DNA of 64,000 nucleotides from Tenericutes bacterium MZ-XQ. GTDB taxonomy: Bacteria > Bacillota_I > Bacilli_A > Acholeplasmatales > Acholeplasmataceae. Position numbers and translations under genes: made by a program. Within the stretch, counting starts at the first letter, position 1; each line of letters starts with the position of its first letter. The stretch spans positions 62,001 through 126,000 of the forward strand of contig CP017950.1 in the NCBI GenBank assembly GCA_002838205.1, written 5' to 3'. Positions 42,810-51,932 of this stretch are shown piece by piece. Below the pieces are notes generated by a model. It was not told the DNA's origin. It made no database searches and saw nothing but the letters and a program-made list of their open reading frames with translations.

Positions 42810-44400
42810 GTTATGATGCGATTATTGTTGGTGGCGGTATCGCGGGTCTAACTGCCGCAGCATATCTAAGTAAGTCAAAACACAAAGTTCTTTTAATCGA
42901 AAAAGAAGAAAAAGTTGGTGGATTAGTCAGCTCATTTGATTATAAAGGATTTAAACTTGATGGTGGAATTAGATCCATTGAAAATTCTGGTATTGTTATG
43001 CCTATGTTAAAACAACTTGGTATAGACGTTCCGTTTACAAGAAGCATTGTTTCATTAGGGATTGATCAAGATGTCATCAAGGTTGATACAAAAGCGAGTG
43101 TTGACCGATATAGCGACATGTTAAAAAAACATTATCCAAAACAATCAGAAGACATCGATAAAATTATTGAAGAAATTAAAAAAATCATGAAGTATATGGA
43201 TATTTTATATGGCATAGATAATCCATTGTTCATGGATATTTTTAAAGATAAAAACTATTTGTTTAAAACAATTTTTCCATGGATGTTTAAGTTTATGTTT
43301 ACTGTTGGAAAAGTAAACAAATTAGATATCCCAGTTGTGGAGTATCTTGATAAGCTAACAGATAGCAAATCATTAAATAGTATGATTAGCCAACACTTTT
43401 TCAAAAACACACCTACATTTTTTGCATTAAGTTATTTTAGTTTGTATTTAGATTATCAATATCCACTTGAAGGTACAGGAATGCTCATTGATAAAATAGA
43501 AGCATTCATATTAGAACAAGGTGGTCACATTAAAACCGAAACTGAAATCACAAGTGTTGATGTTGATAAACATCTTGTTAAAGATCATGAAGGTAACACT
43601 TATGCGTATAAAGAACTTTTATGGGCTGCTGATTTAAATCTACTATATAAGTTTGCAAACCAAAACCCAATATCAGATTTAAAACTTAAAGAAAAAGTGA
43701 GTACATATCAAAAAGATATAGAAAAGCTTCGCGGTGGAGATTCAATCCAAACAGTTTATATGACAGTTGATATGGATCCATCATATTTTAAAGAGATTTG
43801 TACGGGACATTTTTTCTATACGCCTGAAACAAAAGGTTTAAGTGAAGTCGAAGAAAAACTAAAAGATGTGATTGCATCTAAAGATAAAGATCAAATAATC
43901 TCTTGGTTAAAAGATTATTTTAAATATAATACATATGAAATATCTATCCCTGTGCTCAGAAATGAGAAACTAGCTCCTAAAGGCAAAACGGGCCTCATCA
44001 TTTCTGTTTTAATGGATTATGATTTAGTTAAACAGGTTGAGACGATGGGGTGGTATAATGAGTATAAAGAGATATGTGAACGATTTGTCATTGAAGCATT
44101 GGATCAATCGATTTTTAAAGGTATTGATGCGCATAAAATAGATGTCTTTAGTTCAACACCATTAACCATTGAAAAAAGAACTTCCAATAAAGATGGTGCA
44201 ATTACAGGATGGGCATTTACCAATAGTCATATGCCAATCGTAACAGTATGACAGCTGTTGCAAAATCTGTACTAACACCAATGCCTGATATATATCAAGC
44301 AGGTCAATGGTCTTATAGTCCTGCAGGATTACCAATAAGCATCATGACAGGGAAGTTAGCTGTTAATAGAATCGAGAAAAAATTAAAAAAGAAGGGTTAG
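42806..44400 (+). pseudogene. FAD-dependent oxidoreductase (phytoene-desaturase-like) split by a frameshift
   Basis: The main frame, 42806-44251, encodes 481 residues: FAD-binding VGGGIAGLTAAAYLSKS, IEKEEKVGGLVSSF, and the desaturase-like GFKLDGGIRSIEN. It stops right after NSHMPIVTV. The adjacent -1 frame, opening with ATG at 44248 inside an ATGA overlap, encodes the missing FAD-domain end to 44400 (PDIYQAGQWSYSPAGLPISI, then MTGKLAVNRI). Together they make a normal-length protein of about 531 residues. Most likely a one-base change or sequence error; translational coupling of two fragments is possible. Similar proteins desaturate or saturate polyprenyl or carotenoid-like lipids. Confidence 0.82.
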
Positions 44401-44401
44401 T

Positions 44402-44923
44402 ATGAAAGGCATTGTTCTATACAAAAGCAAGTACGGACATACAAAACAATATGCACAGTGGATTGCTGATGAGCTCAATTTTGAATCAAAAGATTTCTCT
44501 AAGTTCTCTAAAAAGGATATTCATGGATATGAGATAATCATTTTTGGATCAGGAGTCTATATGGGAAAGATGAATGATATCAAACCAGTATTAAAACTCT
44601 TTAGGAACAAACCTATTGTCATTTTCGCATGTGCAGGAAACCCAGGATTAGAAAAAGAAATCAATGACATCAAGCAAACAAACTTCACCTCTGAAGAATT
44701 AAGCTTTCACAAATTCTTTTATTTACCCGGAGGTGTAGATTTCACTAAAGTAAAAGGTTTAATGAAACTTATTGTGGGTATGTTTCACTTCATACTAAAG
44801 CACAAAAAAAATCTTACAAACGATGAAAAGCAAATATTAAAAGGATATAATGAACCTACTTATTATGTCGATAAGAAGCATATAAAATCAATTGTCGAAT
44901 ATGTAAAAACATGTAATAAATAA
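44402..44923 (+). CDS. Flavodoxin-like protein
   Basis: 173-residue FMN-binding flavodoxin-fold protein: IVLYKSKYGHTKQYAQW is the phosphate-binding loop and IIFGSGVYMGKMN the next FMN loop, similar to HemG-type flavodoxin domains. Starts two bases after the FAD oxidoreductase tail. Likely supplies or accepts electrons for the operon's oxidoreductases. Confidence 0.9.
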   Translation: MKGIVLYKSKYGHTKQYAQWIADELNFESKDFSKFSKKDIHGYEIIIFGSGVYMGKMNDIKPVLKLFRNKPIVIFACAGNPGLEKEINDIKQTNFTSEELSFHKFFYLPGGVDFTKVKGLMKLIVGMFHFILKHKKNLTNDEKQILKGYNEPTYYVDKKHIKSIVEYVKTCNK

Positions 44924-44926
44924 TAA

Positions 44927-44953
44927 CTCTATCCTATTTTAGGAAGAGTTTTT
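44927..44953 (+). terminator. Intrinsic terminator
   Basis: ACTCTatCCT/AGGaAGAGT stem followed by a T-run; closes the redox operon. Confidence 0.78.
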
Positions 44954-45005
44954 GTTTATTAAACAGTGTTTTTTAGATAAAAGAAACCAATAGTTTGGTA
45001 AAAAA

Positions 45006-45014
45006 TGTTACAAT
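45006..45014 (+). promoter_or_regulatory. Extended -10 promoter (TGTTACAAT)
   Basis: TG extension plus TACAAT, 19 bases before ATG 45034; supports that start over an upstream TTG. Confidence 0.65.
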
Positions 45015-45033
45015 AGTAAAAAGAGGTGATTGT

Positions 45034-46935
45034 ATGAATAAAGAACAAATAAAAAATAATTTTTATGAAGCAGTAAATGGAAAGTGGTTAGAAAAAGCCG
45101 TTATACCAAGTGACAAGCCTTCGATGTCAGCTTTTTTAGAATTACATTTAGATATCGAAAAAACGCTATTAGAACTGACTGCTCAGTGGGAAAAAGATCA
45201 ATCGGGATTAAATGATAATTTAAAGAAGTTTATCAAACTTTATCAAATGACTAAAGATTTTGATAAAAGAAAAGAACTTGGAACAAAACCATTCGAGGTG
45301 ATTCTAAATAAAGTTAATCATTTAAATTCGTTAAAAGATTTGGAGCAAGCATTTGTAGATTTGACATTAGAGTCTATTGAAACACCTTTTGGATTTGCAG
45401 TCATGCAAGATTTCATGAACAGTAATAATCAAGTTTTGTATTTTGGAGCTTCAAGTCTTTTCTTACCTGATACAAGTTATTATAAAGATGAAAAGACAAA
45501 GGCACAATTAATTGGTCTATTTACACAAACTACAACTCAGCTGTTAACGTTGTATGGTTTTTCTAGTGAAGAAATTGAAAAATTAATAAAAGAGTCTTTA
45601 GCATTTGATGAGTTATTGGTTCCAGTTACTAAATCAAGCGTAGAAAAAGCTGATTATGTTAAGATGTACAATCCAATGAGCAAAAAAGATGTTCAAAAAC
45701 TTACACAAAACTTCAATGTTATGGCAAACGGAGAAGCTTTAGTTAAGCAATCAGTTGATGAACTTATTGTATTAAATCCGGATTTCATCAAAGCTTTTGA
45801 CAGCATTATTAATGAAGAAAACTTCCATTTGATTAAATCATGGATGATAGTAAATAATGCAATGAGATTTGCATCAGATTTGACGGATGAATTAAGAATT
45901 GCTGCTGGAGCATTTGGACGGGCATTATCAGGGACTAAAGAAGCTCAAAGTAAAGAAAAGTTTGCTTTTTATCAAGCATATAATAGATTTAGCCAAGTTG
46001 TAGGTTTATATTACGGTGAAAACTATTTTGGACCAGTAGCTAAAAATGATGTTAAAACTATGGTTTATGAAATGATAGAAGTATATAAAGAGCGAATTGC
46101 AAATAATGATTGGTTAAATGAAAAAACAAAAGAGAAAGCGATTAAAAAACTTTCAACATTAAATGTTCATGTGGGATACCCTGATGAACTTCCACCATAT
46201 TATGACTGGTTTGAAATTAAAGGATATGAACAAGGTTCAGATTTAATACAAGAAAGACTCGCAGTCAGTAGAATTCTAACAGCATATGATTTTGCAAAAT
46301 ATAACAAAGAACCAAATCGAAATATTTGGGGAATGCCAGCAAGTATGGTAAATGCTTATTATAGTCCAACGAACAATCAAATTGTGTTCCCTGCTGCAAT
46401 CCTTCAAAAACCATATTACAGTTTAGAACAAACACCTTCTGAAAATTATGGCGGTATCGGTGCAGTTATGGCACATGAAATCTCTCATGCTTTTGATAAT
46501 AATGGAGCTAAGTTTGATGAAACAGGATCACTTAACAATTGGTGGACTGAAGAAGACTTAAAAGCATTTGATCAAAAAGCAAAAGACATGATTAAACTAT
46601 TTGATGGTGTTGAAACAGGATTTGGCCCATGTAATGGTGAACTAACTGTTTCTGAAAATATTGCTGATAGCGGTGGATTAAGATGTGCGCTTGAAGCAAG
46701 TAGAAAACGCGAAGATCATAATTTTGAGGAGTTCTTTAAAAATTGGGCAAGCGTTTGGAGAAATAAATCTTCTGTTGAATATAGTCAGTTATTACTAAGA
46801 GTAGATGTACATGGTCCATCTATTTTAAGAGCGAATATGCAGTTAAGTAATTTACCTGAGTTCCAGGATTTCTATCAAATAGAAGAAAATGATCAAATGT
46901 ATTTACCTAAAGATAAAATGGTAAGTATTTGGTAG
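45034..46935 (+). CDS. pepO: M13 family (neprilysin-like) zinc endopeptidase
   Basis: 633-residue oligoendopeptidase. Zinc motif HEISH in VMAHEISHAFDNNGAKFD, third ligand region ENIADSGGL, substrate-binding NAYYSPTNNQIVFPA. No signal peptide, so it is probably cytoplasmic like PepO of lactic acid bacteria, degrading peptides. Start after AGAGGTG. Single-gene unit with promoter and strong terminator. Confidence 0.95.
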   Translation: MNKEQIKNNFYEAVNGKWLEKAVIPSDKPSMSAFLELHLDIEKTLLELTAQWEKDQSGLNDNLKKFIKLYQMTKDFDKRKELGTKPFEVILNKVNHLNSLKDLEQAFVDLTLESIETPFGFAVMQDFMNSNNQVLYFGASSLFLPDTSYYKDEKTKAQLIGLFTQTTTQLLTLYGFSSEEIEKLIKESLAFDELLVPVTKSSVEKADYVKMYNPMSKKDVQKLTQNFNVMANGEALVKQSVDELIVLNPDFIKAFDSIINEENFHLIKSWMIVNNAMRFASDLTDELRIAAGAFGRALSGTKEAQSKEKFAFYQAYNRFSQVVGLYYGENYFGPVAKNDVKTMVYEMIEVYKERIANNDWLNEKTKEKAIKKLSTLNVHVGYPDELPPYYDWFEIKGYEQGSDLIQERLAVSRILTAYDFAKYNKEPNRNIWGMPASMVNAYYSPTNNQIVFPAAILQKPYYSLEQTPSENYGGIGAVMAHEISHAFDNNGAKFDETGSLNNWWTEEDLKAFDQKAKDMIKLFDGVETGFGPCNGELTVSENIADSGGLRCALEASRKREDHNFEEFFKNWASVWRNKSSVEYSQLLLRVDVHGPSILRANMQLSNLPEFQDFYQIEENDQMYLPKDKMVSIW

Positions 46936-46968
46936 ATCTTCACTAAACAATTAGAGACTCATAACAAG

Positions 46969-46998
46969 AATGATGACTCAATCGAGTCATCATTTTTT
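46969..46998 (+). terminator. Intrinsic terminator
   Basis: AATGATGACTC/GAGTCATCATT, a perfect 11-bp stem with a four-base loop and T-run. Confidence 0.93.
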
Positions 46999-47120
46999 GT
47001 ATTTTACTCATCATAAGATAGAATTTTTAACAGATATTAATGAAAATAGGTATCTATTTTAGAACTAATATAAAGCAAGTACAAATGTCCGTTCTTTGTA
47101 AAAAAATTACAAGTATGTTA

Positions 47121-47129
47121 TGTTAAAAT
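47121..47129 (+). promoter_or_regulatory. Extended -10 promoter (TGTTAAAAT)
   Basis: TG extension plus TAAAAT, 22 bases before ATG 47151. Confidence 0.55.
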
Positions 47130-47150
47130 AATATCAAAGGAGATGATTTA

Positions 47151-47951
47151 ATGTATCCATATCTATTGCCAGAAATTTTTGGTTATACCATTGCCATGTA
47201 TGATCTACTCATTGTCATTGGCATCTTTTTGATGTTTTTATATATAAGCAATCGTTTTGATAAAGAAGATGGTTTTACTAAAGGACAAACAAATAAGATT
47301 CTCATATTAATTGCCGCAAGTTTAGTGTTTGCATTAATATTCTCATTTACTTTTGATGGTATATTTCATACAATTCAAGAAGGAGAGGCAGATTTTGGAT
47401 CTATTAGCTTTTTAACTGCATTGATTGGTGGATTTGCTTCGTTTTTTGTATTAATGAAAATTTTCTATAAACCTTCTAAGCCGGATATGAAAAAAATAGC
47501 AAATACAGTTGTGACAGGCGTTGTTTTAGCTCATGCGTTTGGTCGTATAGGATGTTTTTGTGCAGGTTGTTGTTTTGGTATTCCAACAGAATCGATGTTA
47601 GGTGTTCTTTTCCCATATGGTCATGCACATGATTTATATCCTGGAGAAGCAGTTTATCCAACACAGTTATTCGAAGCAGCATTTTTATTTATTTCCTTTA
47701 TCTTATTGAATAAAGTTAGATATTTTAAACATAAAGAAGTAGAAGCATACCTTATTGGTTATGGTATATGGAGAATATTAATAGAGTTCATTCGTGGTGA
47801 TGAAAGAGGCGTTTTATTCCCATTATTTGTTACAGAATATAATATATTTCCAACACCATCACAATTCATGAGTTTATTAATGATTATTCTTGGAGCTTAT
47901 TTAATTTATAAACATGTACATATGAAAAATAAGCAAAATCATTTAAGTTAA
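47151..47951 (+). CDS. Lgt-family membrane protein, second paralogue
   Basis: 266 residues, about seven hydrophobic segments. Lgt-like signature altered to GRIGCFCAGCCFG (canonical GRxGNFxNxExxG, as in the lgt at 4.2 kb), followed by YPTQLFEAAFL and RILIEFIRGDERG, which match the Lgt C-terminal motifs. The GRIGCF-x-GCC subgroup is widespread in Bacillota and usually annotated as Lgt, but the conserved Asn and Glu of the signature are replaced by cysteines. It may act on another lipid or protein substrate. AAAGGAGATG precedes the ATG. Confidence 0.85.
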   Translation: MYPYLLPEIFGYTIAMYDLLIVIGIFLMFLYISNRFDKEDGFTKGQTNKILILIAASLVFALIFSFTFDGIFHTIQEGEADFGSISFLTALIGGFASFFVLMKIFYKPSKPDMKKIANTVVTGVVLAHAFGRIGCFCAGCCFGIPTESMLGVLFPYGHAHDLYPGEAVYPTQLFEAAFLFISFILLNKVRYFKHKEVEAYLIGYGIWRILIEFIRGDERGVLFPLFVTEYNIFPTPSQFMSLLMIILGAYLIYKHVHMKNKQNHLS

Positions 47952-47978
47952 GACGATCAATATAGATAGATGAAAAAT

Positions 47979-48006
47979 GGGCATTTCTATAAATGTCGGT
48001 TTTTTA
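47979..48006 (+). terminator. Probable intrinsic terminator
   Basis: GCATTT/AAATGT stem with a four-base loop and a T-run after GG; moderate stability. Confidence 0.55.
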
Positions 48007-48018
48007 TAGAGGAAGTGT

Positions 48019-48813
48019 ATGTTTATGAGCCATAAAGACAAACAACATCTCTATCAAAAAATAATCACTTTATGCCTTCTAGCTTTGATGATTCTTTTGA
48101 CATTTGTTGATATCCCATTTGTTTCAAACGAAGATGATCAAGGAATAATTAGAGACATCTTGGTCAGATTTATTGGAGGAGTAATCGCTTTATATTGGAT
48201 GATTATTTTTGGATATAAATCTTTATTTAGGTTCAAACAATTCAAGAAGTCTATAATCATCATGATACCTGCTTTAATCATTTCATTTAACAACTTTCCA
48301 ATCATCGCATATCTTGATGATAGAGCAGTTCTAACTGAACCGACGTATAGAGTTATTTTGTTTATGTTAGTATGTTTGAGTGTCGGTTTTTTTGAAGAAA
48401 TTATTTTTCGTGGCGTTATTTTAACGTTTTTATTAAAATCTTTTGCTAATCATGAAATGAAACTTTTATATTCGATTGTTATATCATCAGTGATTTTCGC
48501 ATTAAGTCACTTATTTAACTTACTTGAGGGTGCATCATATGGAGATACCTTTTTGCAAATAGGATATTCCTTTTTAGTTGGTATGCTATGGGCAGTGATG
48601 TTCTTGAAGACTAAAAATATATGGTTAACTATGCTTTTACATGCATCCTTTAATTTCTTTGGACAAGTGATGTTTAGATTGGGTGATGTTGATCATAGAT
48701 ATGATTCATATACAATCGGTATAACCGTTGGTTTATCAGTTCTAGTAGCAGTGTATGCTTATTGGATATACAAAAAGATTCTGCACGAAGATTTACTGAA
48801 TTTTAATAGCTAA
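48019..48813 (+). CDS. CPBP family intramembrane metalloprotease
   Basis: 264 residues with about seven TM segments. The three CPBP (Abi/Rce1-like) motifs are seen: EEIIFRGVIL with the glutamates and arginine, FALSHLFN and LLHASFNFF with the histidines. Family roles include prenyl-protein-like processing and bacteriocin self-immunity; no bacteriocin gene is near. GAGGAAG precedes the ATG. Confidence 0.9.
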   Translation: MFMSHKDKQHLYQKIITLCLLALMILLTFVDIPFVSNEDDQGIIRDILVRFIGGVIALYWMIIFGYKSLFRFKQFKKSIIIMIPALIISFNNFPIIAYLDDRAVLTEPTYRVILFMLVCLSVGFFEEIIFRGVILTFLLKSFANHEMKLLYSIVISSVIFALSHLFNLLEGASYGDTFLQIGYSFLVGMLWAVMFLKTKNIWLTMLLHASFNFFGQVMFRLGDVDHRYDSYTIGITVGLSVLVAVYAYWIYKKILHEDLLNFNS

Positions 48814-48828
48814 TTAAAAGCAAAAATT

Positions 48829-48857
48829 TTGATTGATACTCCTTTTTCTTATATGAT
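48829..48857 (+). promoter_or_regulatory. Promoter inside the trhO leader hairpin
   Basis: TTGATT at 48829-48834, 17 bases, TATGAT at 48852-48857. Transcripts from here begin near 48863, after the 5' arm of the hairpin at 48838-48879, so their ribosome site would be free. Confidence 0.55.
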
Positions 48858-48879
48858 GGTATTAGAAAGAAAAAGGAGT
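48838..48879 (+). promoter_or_regulatory. Hairpin that hides the trhO ribosome site
   Basis: ACTCCTTTTTCTT (48838-48850) is the exact complement of AAGAAAAAGGAGT (48867-48879), a 13-bp stem with a 16-base loop. The 3' arm holds the AAAGGAG ribosome site of trhO. TTTTATT follows, so the same structure could end transcription from the CPBP gene. Confidence 0.75.
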
Positions 48880-48885
48880 TTTATT

Positions 48886-49827
48886 ATGCAAGCATATTAT
48901 GTCATCTTATATTATCATTATGCAAAAATAGATGATTTAGAAACATTTAGAGAAGAGCATCAAAACTTTTGTAATGACAACCAACTACTTGGTCGTATAT
49001 ATATAGCAAAAGAAGGGATTAACGGAACTTTATCAGGCTTAAAAAAGAATGTTGAAATATATATGGAATATTTAAGAAATGATCCAAGGTTTAAGGACAT
49101 TGTTTTTAAGATAGATGAAGCTGATGAACATGCATTCAACAAAATGCATGTAAGAATAAAAAAAGAACTGGTCAACTTAAGTTTAGAGGAAGATATTAAT
49201 CCTAAAAAGTTAACAGGAGAATATGTTGAACCAAAAGATTTTTTTAGACGGATGCAAGATGAAAATACCATTGTTATCGATGCGAGAAATGATTATGAAC
49301 ATATGGTCGGACACTTTAGAAATGCAATTAAACCAAACATAAGAAATTTTAGAGAACTACCCAAATGGATTAAAGAAAATGAAGAGATTTTAAGAGGGAA
49401 AAACATATTAACCTACTGTACAGGCGGTATAAGATGTGAAAAACTTTCTGGGTTTTTAAAAGCAGAAGGACATGAGAATGTCGGACAATTAAAAGGTGGT
49501 ATTGTTACCTATGGGAAAGATGAAGTAGCACAAGGTCAGTTATGGGATGGACAATGCTATGTTTTTGATAAACGCTTAAAGGTGCCAATTAACAGAGTTG
49601 AACATGTTGTTGTGGGTAGAGATCATTTTGATGGAACACCGTGTGAAAGACAGATTAATTGTGCGAATCCAGAGTGCAATAAGCAAATCTTAACATCAGA
49701 AGAAAACGAACACAAACACTTGGGCGGATGTACACTTCTATGTAGTAAACATCCTCGTAATCGATATGTTGAAAAGTATCAATTGACACCTGAAGAAGTA
49801 GAAAGAAGAATAACCGATATATTGTGA
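48886..49827 (+). CDS. trhO: tRNA uridine(34) hydroxylase
   Basis: 313-residue TrhO/YceA-type rhodanese-like protein that hydroxylates U34 of certain tRNAs with oxygen (ho5U). Seen: [15 protein letters not shown] at the N-terminal domain, [18 protein letters not shown] and the catalytic cysteine loop [11 protein letters not shown], and a C-terminal cysteine-rich zinc-like region ([23 protein letters not shown]). Start at 48886 follows AAAGGAG inside the 13-bp hairpin. Substrate tRNAs include tRNA-Ser species in other bacteria. Confidence 0.94.
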   Translation: MQAYYVILYYHYAKIDDLETFREEHQNFCNDNQLLGRIYIAKEGINGTLSGLKKNVEIYMEYLRNDPRFKDIVFKIDEADEHAFNKMHVRIKKELVNLSLEEDINPKKLTGEYVEPKDFFRRMQDENTIVIDARNDYEHMVGHFRNAIKPNIRNFRELPKWIKENEEILRGKNILTYCTGGIRCEKLSGFLKAEGHENVGQLKGGIVTYGKDEVAQGQLWDGQCYVFDKRLKVPINRVEHVVVGRDHFDGTPCERQINCANPECNKQILTSEENEHKHLGGCTLLCSKHPRNRYVEKYQLTPEEVERRITDIL

Positions 49828-49887
49828 TACACCCATATATAAAGGCATCATGTATATATAGTCTTCTTATGAATATATATAAGTATA

Positions 49888-49896
49888 TGCTATAAT
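49888..49896 (+). promoter_or_regulatory. Extended -10 promoter (TGCTATAAT)
   Basis: Perfect extended -10, 30 bases before the ATG at 49927. Confidence 0.72.
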
Positions 49897-49926
49897 TATT
49901 ACAAAGAACAAACAAAGGGGAATCTT

Positions 49927-50226
49927 ATGAAAAATATTGTTAAGTTTAAACATGAAGAAAAAGAAGGTTTTTTAAGTGTCGTCGTTAAAGATGATATATA
50001 CTTTACTCTTGTAGAAAAAACAACACCAAAAGTTAAAACTGCCAAAACAGAAGGAAAGTTGTTGATATCATTTGACATAAAGCATCCAAACTATGAAGAA
50101 GTTCATGCCACAGTTGTTGAGGATATGGATATCGTTAAACAAGTTTATGAACAACTAGAAAACGATAAAAACTTGTATTTCAAGTCATTAACAGATGATC
50201 TGTGCGTCATCAAATTTAATAAATAA
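49927..50226 (+). CDS. Small cytoplasmic protein of unknown function
   Basis: 99 residues, own promoter, AAAGGGG ribosome site and strong terminator, so it is a real single gene. Alternating strands (FLSVVVKDDIYFTLVEK, GKLLISFDIKH) and a helix (DIVKQVYEQLENDKNLYF) recall a short flavin-binding split-barrel such as the PNPOx-like fold, but the similarity is weak. Function not assigned. Confidence 0.75.
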   Translation: MKNIVKFKHEEKEGFLSVVVKDDIYFTLVEKTTPKVKTAKTEGKLLISFDIKHPNYEEVHATVVEDMDIVKQVYEQLENDKNLYFKSLTDDLCVIKFNK

Positions 50227-50229
50227 ATG

Positions 50230-50266
50230 AAACCCAGTTAATGAACAATGTTAACTGGGTTTTTGA
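50230..50266 (+). terminator. Intrinsic terminator
   Basis: AAACCCAGTTAA/TTAACTGGGTTT, a perfect 12-bp stem with a nine-base loop and following T. Confidence 0.93.
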
Positions 50267-50517
50267 TATTCATATGAGCTAAGAAGAAATAAAACATTTT
50301 TTTTGGCAAAAAAAATAAGCAAATTACTTCATTTTTGCAACAATATACACCCCAAATATATAGCTTTCATAAGTTTTTTAACTGATTTTCGATTATTTTA
50401 TAAGTTTTCCAAAATAAAGTGTGCAAATGAATACGCTTCCATCTTGCGAAAGTGTTTGCTACACTGTAATTGTACATGTGTTTCTATCGTTCAATAGAAG
50501 CATATAAAAACAATATA
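50267..50517. other. Intergenic region before the IS element
   Basis: AT-rich. It holds GGCAAAA...ATAAGCAAATT (near 50306-50325) and ATAAGTTTTTTAACTGATTTTC (near 50369), which resemble the array leader sites of modules 3 and 1 but lie 54 bases apart. A 64-codon open frame at 50303 has no ribosome site and is not called. Confidence 0.5.
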
Positions 50518-51932
50518 GAGGAGACTTACTATAATAAGTCAAGCAATAAATGATAAAAAATAGTAAAAGACCTCACATGGAAGCCTATATAAGTTTTATG
50601 AACAAATAAGAGGTAGCTACACCCTCATTTGATTATTTGAAATGTGAATGATCAAATGTCAGTTGGTTGACACCTAAATAGTATATCGTGCGTATTAGTT
50701 TTCTAACAGAGTGAACCATGGCGACTTTATGATGTTTACCTTCAGCACGTTTCTTAAGGTAATAATCATAGAGTTTAGGATTCAATCTTAAGCCCGCAAA
50801 AGTGATTTGCCAAAAAGTCATTCTAAGTAATCCGGATCCACGTTTGACGATATGTCCTCTGGTTTCTATTGTTCCTGATTGATTGACAGATGTATCCAGT
50901 CCAGCAAATGAAACAATTTGAGCTGGATTTGTAAAGTTTTTAAAATCACCAAGTTCGGCGATGATAATTGCTGCAGAGATGATGTTGAGACCTGGAATGG
51001 TTGTCAGTGTTTGATTGATATTTTCCATGAGATGGATGATTTCATGTTCAACAGATTCAATGATTTCAGTTAACGTCTCATAGTGTTTTATGGAGTGTTT
51101 AAGAAGTAACAGATCAGACTGAGTTTCATATCCAACTGATGATTTAGCTAAAGATTTAAGTTTTTGAACTCTAACATAAGATAATCTGCCTTTAGAGTGA
51201 CTTCTAATGGATTCATAGTCATTGTTAGAAAGTTTCGAAATTCTTGCTCTGGATTTGAACTTTTTAAGGATGAACATCGCACTACTAGAGAGTCTTTCGT
51301 TAAAAAAAGGTTTAAACTCAGGAAAGATACGATCAAGGATGTTTGTCAGTTCAATGAGTGTTTTAGAACGATTGACCATTTGAACATGACGATACCTTAC
51401 CAGTTGTTTTAATTCGTTGATGTGGTAAAATTTAGTATGTAAGGTCTTGTAGTCAACAGAACCTAGCATACTTGAAATCGTTTTGGCGTCAACTTTATCT
51501 GTCTTTGTCTTACGTAACGATAATGCCTTGGAAAACATGTGCGTTAAGTAAGGGTTAAATTCCAGATAAGTATAACCAGATGCCGTGATAAACTGTTTAA
51601 GGTTTGATCCATAGTGTCCTGTTGACTCAAGACCTATTCTTATTTCTTTTGACTGATCTAAAGATTTTAAGACCTCAAGAAATAAATCGAAACCTAAACG
51701 ATTGTTATCAAAGCTGAATGCTTTGATTTGAATACCTGCTTCAGTAGCTATGAAGCAGTCGTGTTTGTACTTAGAGATATCAATTCCGATTAAGTACATA
51801 AAAACACCTCCAATATAAGTTTTAGCACTGGGTAAGTCACAGATTTCTTATTTATGTAGTCTTGTGATGAAGCGTCAAGCGCTAACTTACTGATTGACAT
51901 TAAAAATAAGAACTGTGGTAAGAGTCTCCTCC
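50518..51932 (-). mobile_element. IS110-family insertion sequence (IS1111-like subterminal repeats)
   Basis: Bounded approximately by the inverted sequences GAGGAGACTTAC (50518-50529) and GTAAGAGTCTCCTCC (51918-51932), which match apart from a two-base gap and enclose one transposase gene. The span of about 1.4 kb is typical. IS110 elements lack true terminal repeats and make no target duplication, so the exact ends may lie some bases outside. It sits between two complete transcription units. Confidence 0.75.
50633..51799 (-). CDS. IS110-family transposase (RNA-guided DEDD recombinase)
   Basis: 388 residues. The N-terminal DEDD RuvC-like domain has LIGIDISKYKHD, GLESTGHYG and KTDKVDAKTI; the C-terminal Tnp2/transposase_20 domain has TIPGLNIISAAIIIAELGDF, SFAGLDTSVNQSG with the catalytic serine, and RGHIVKRGSGLLR. 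All catalytic residues appear intact, so the copy may be active. IS110 recombinases use an element-encoded bridge/seek RNA to choose target and donor. GGAGGTG precedes the ATG on the minus strand. Confidence 0.95.
   Translation of the reverse strand: MYLIGIDISKYKHDCFIATEAGIQIKAFSFDNNRLGFDLFLEVLKSLDQSKEIRIGLESTGHYGSNLKQFITASGYTYLEFNPYLTHMFSKALSLRKTKTDKVDAKTISSMLGSVDYKTLHTKFYHINELKQLVRYRHVQMVNRSKTLIELTNILDRIFPEFKPFFNERLSSSAMFILKKFKSRARISKLSNNDYESIRSHSKGRLSYVRVQKLKSLAKSSVGYETQSDLLLLKHSIKHYETLTEIIESVEHEIIHLMENINQTLTTIPGLNIISAAIIIAELGDFKNFTNPAQIVSFAGLDTSVNQSGTIETRGHIVKRGSGLLRMTFWQITFAGLRLNPKLYDYYLKKRAEGKHHKVAMVHSVRKLIRTIYYLGVNQLTFDHSHFK

Noticed and set aside
50303-50497. 64-codon open frame before the IS element
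   Set aside because: No ribosome site, cysteine-rich odd composition and no recognisable features; it overlaps sequence resembling the array leader.
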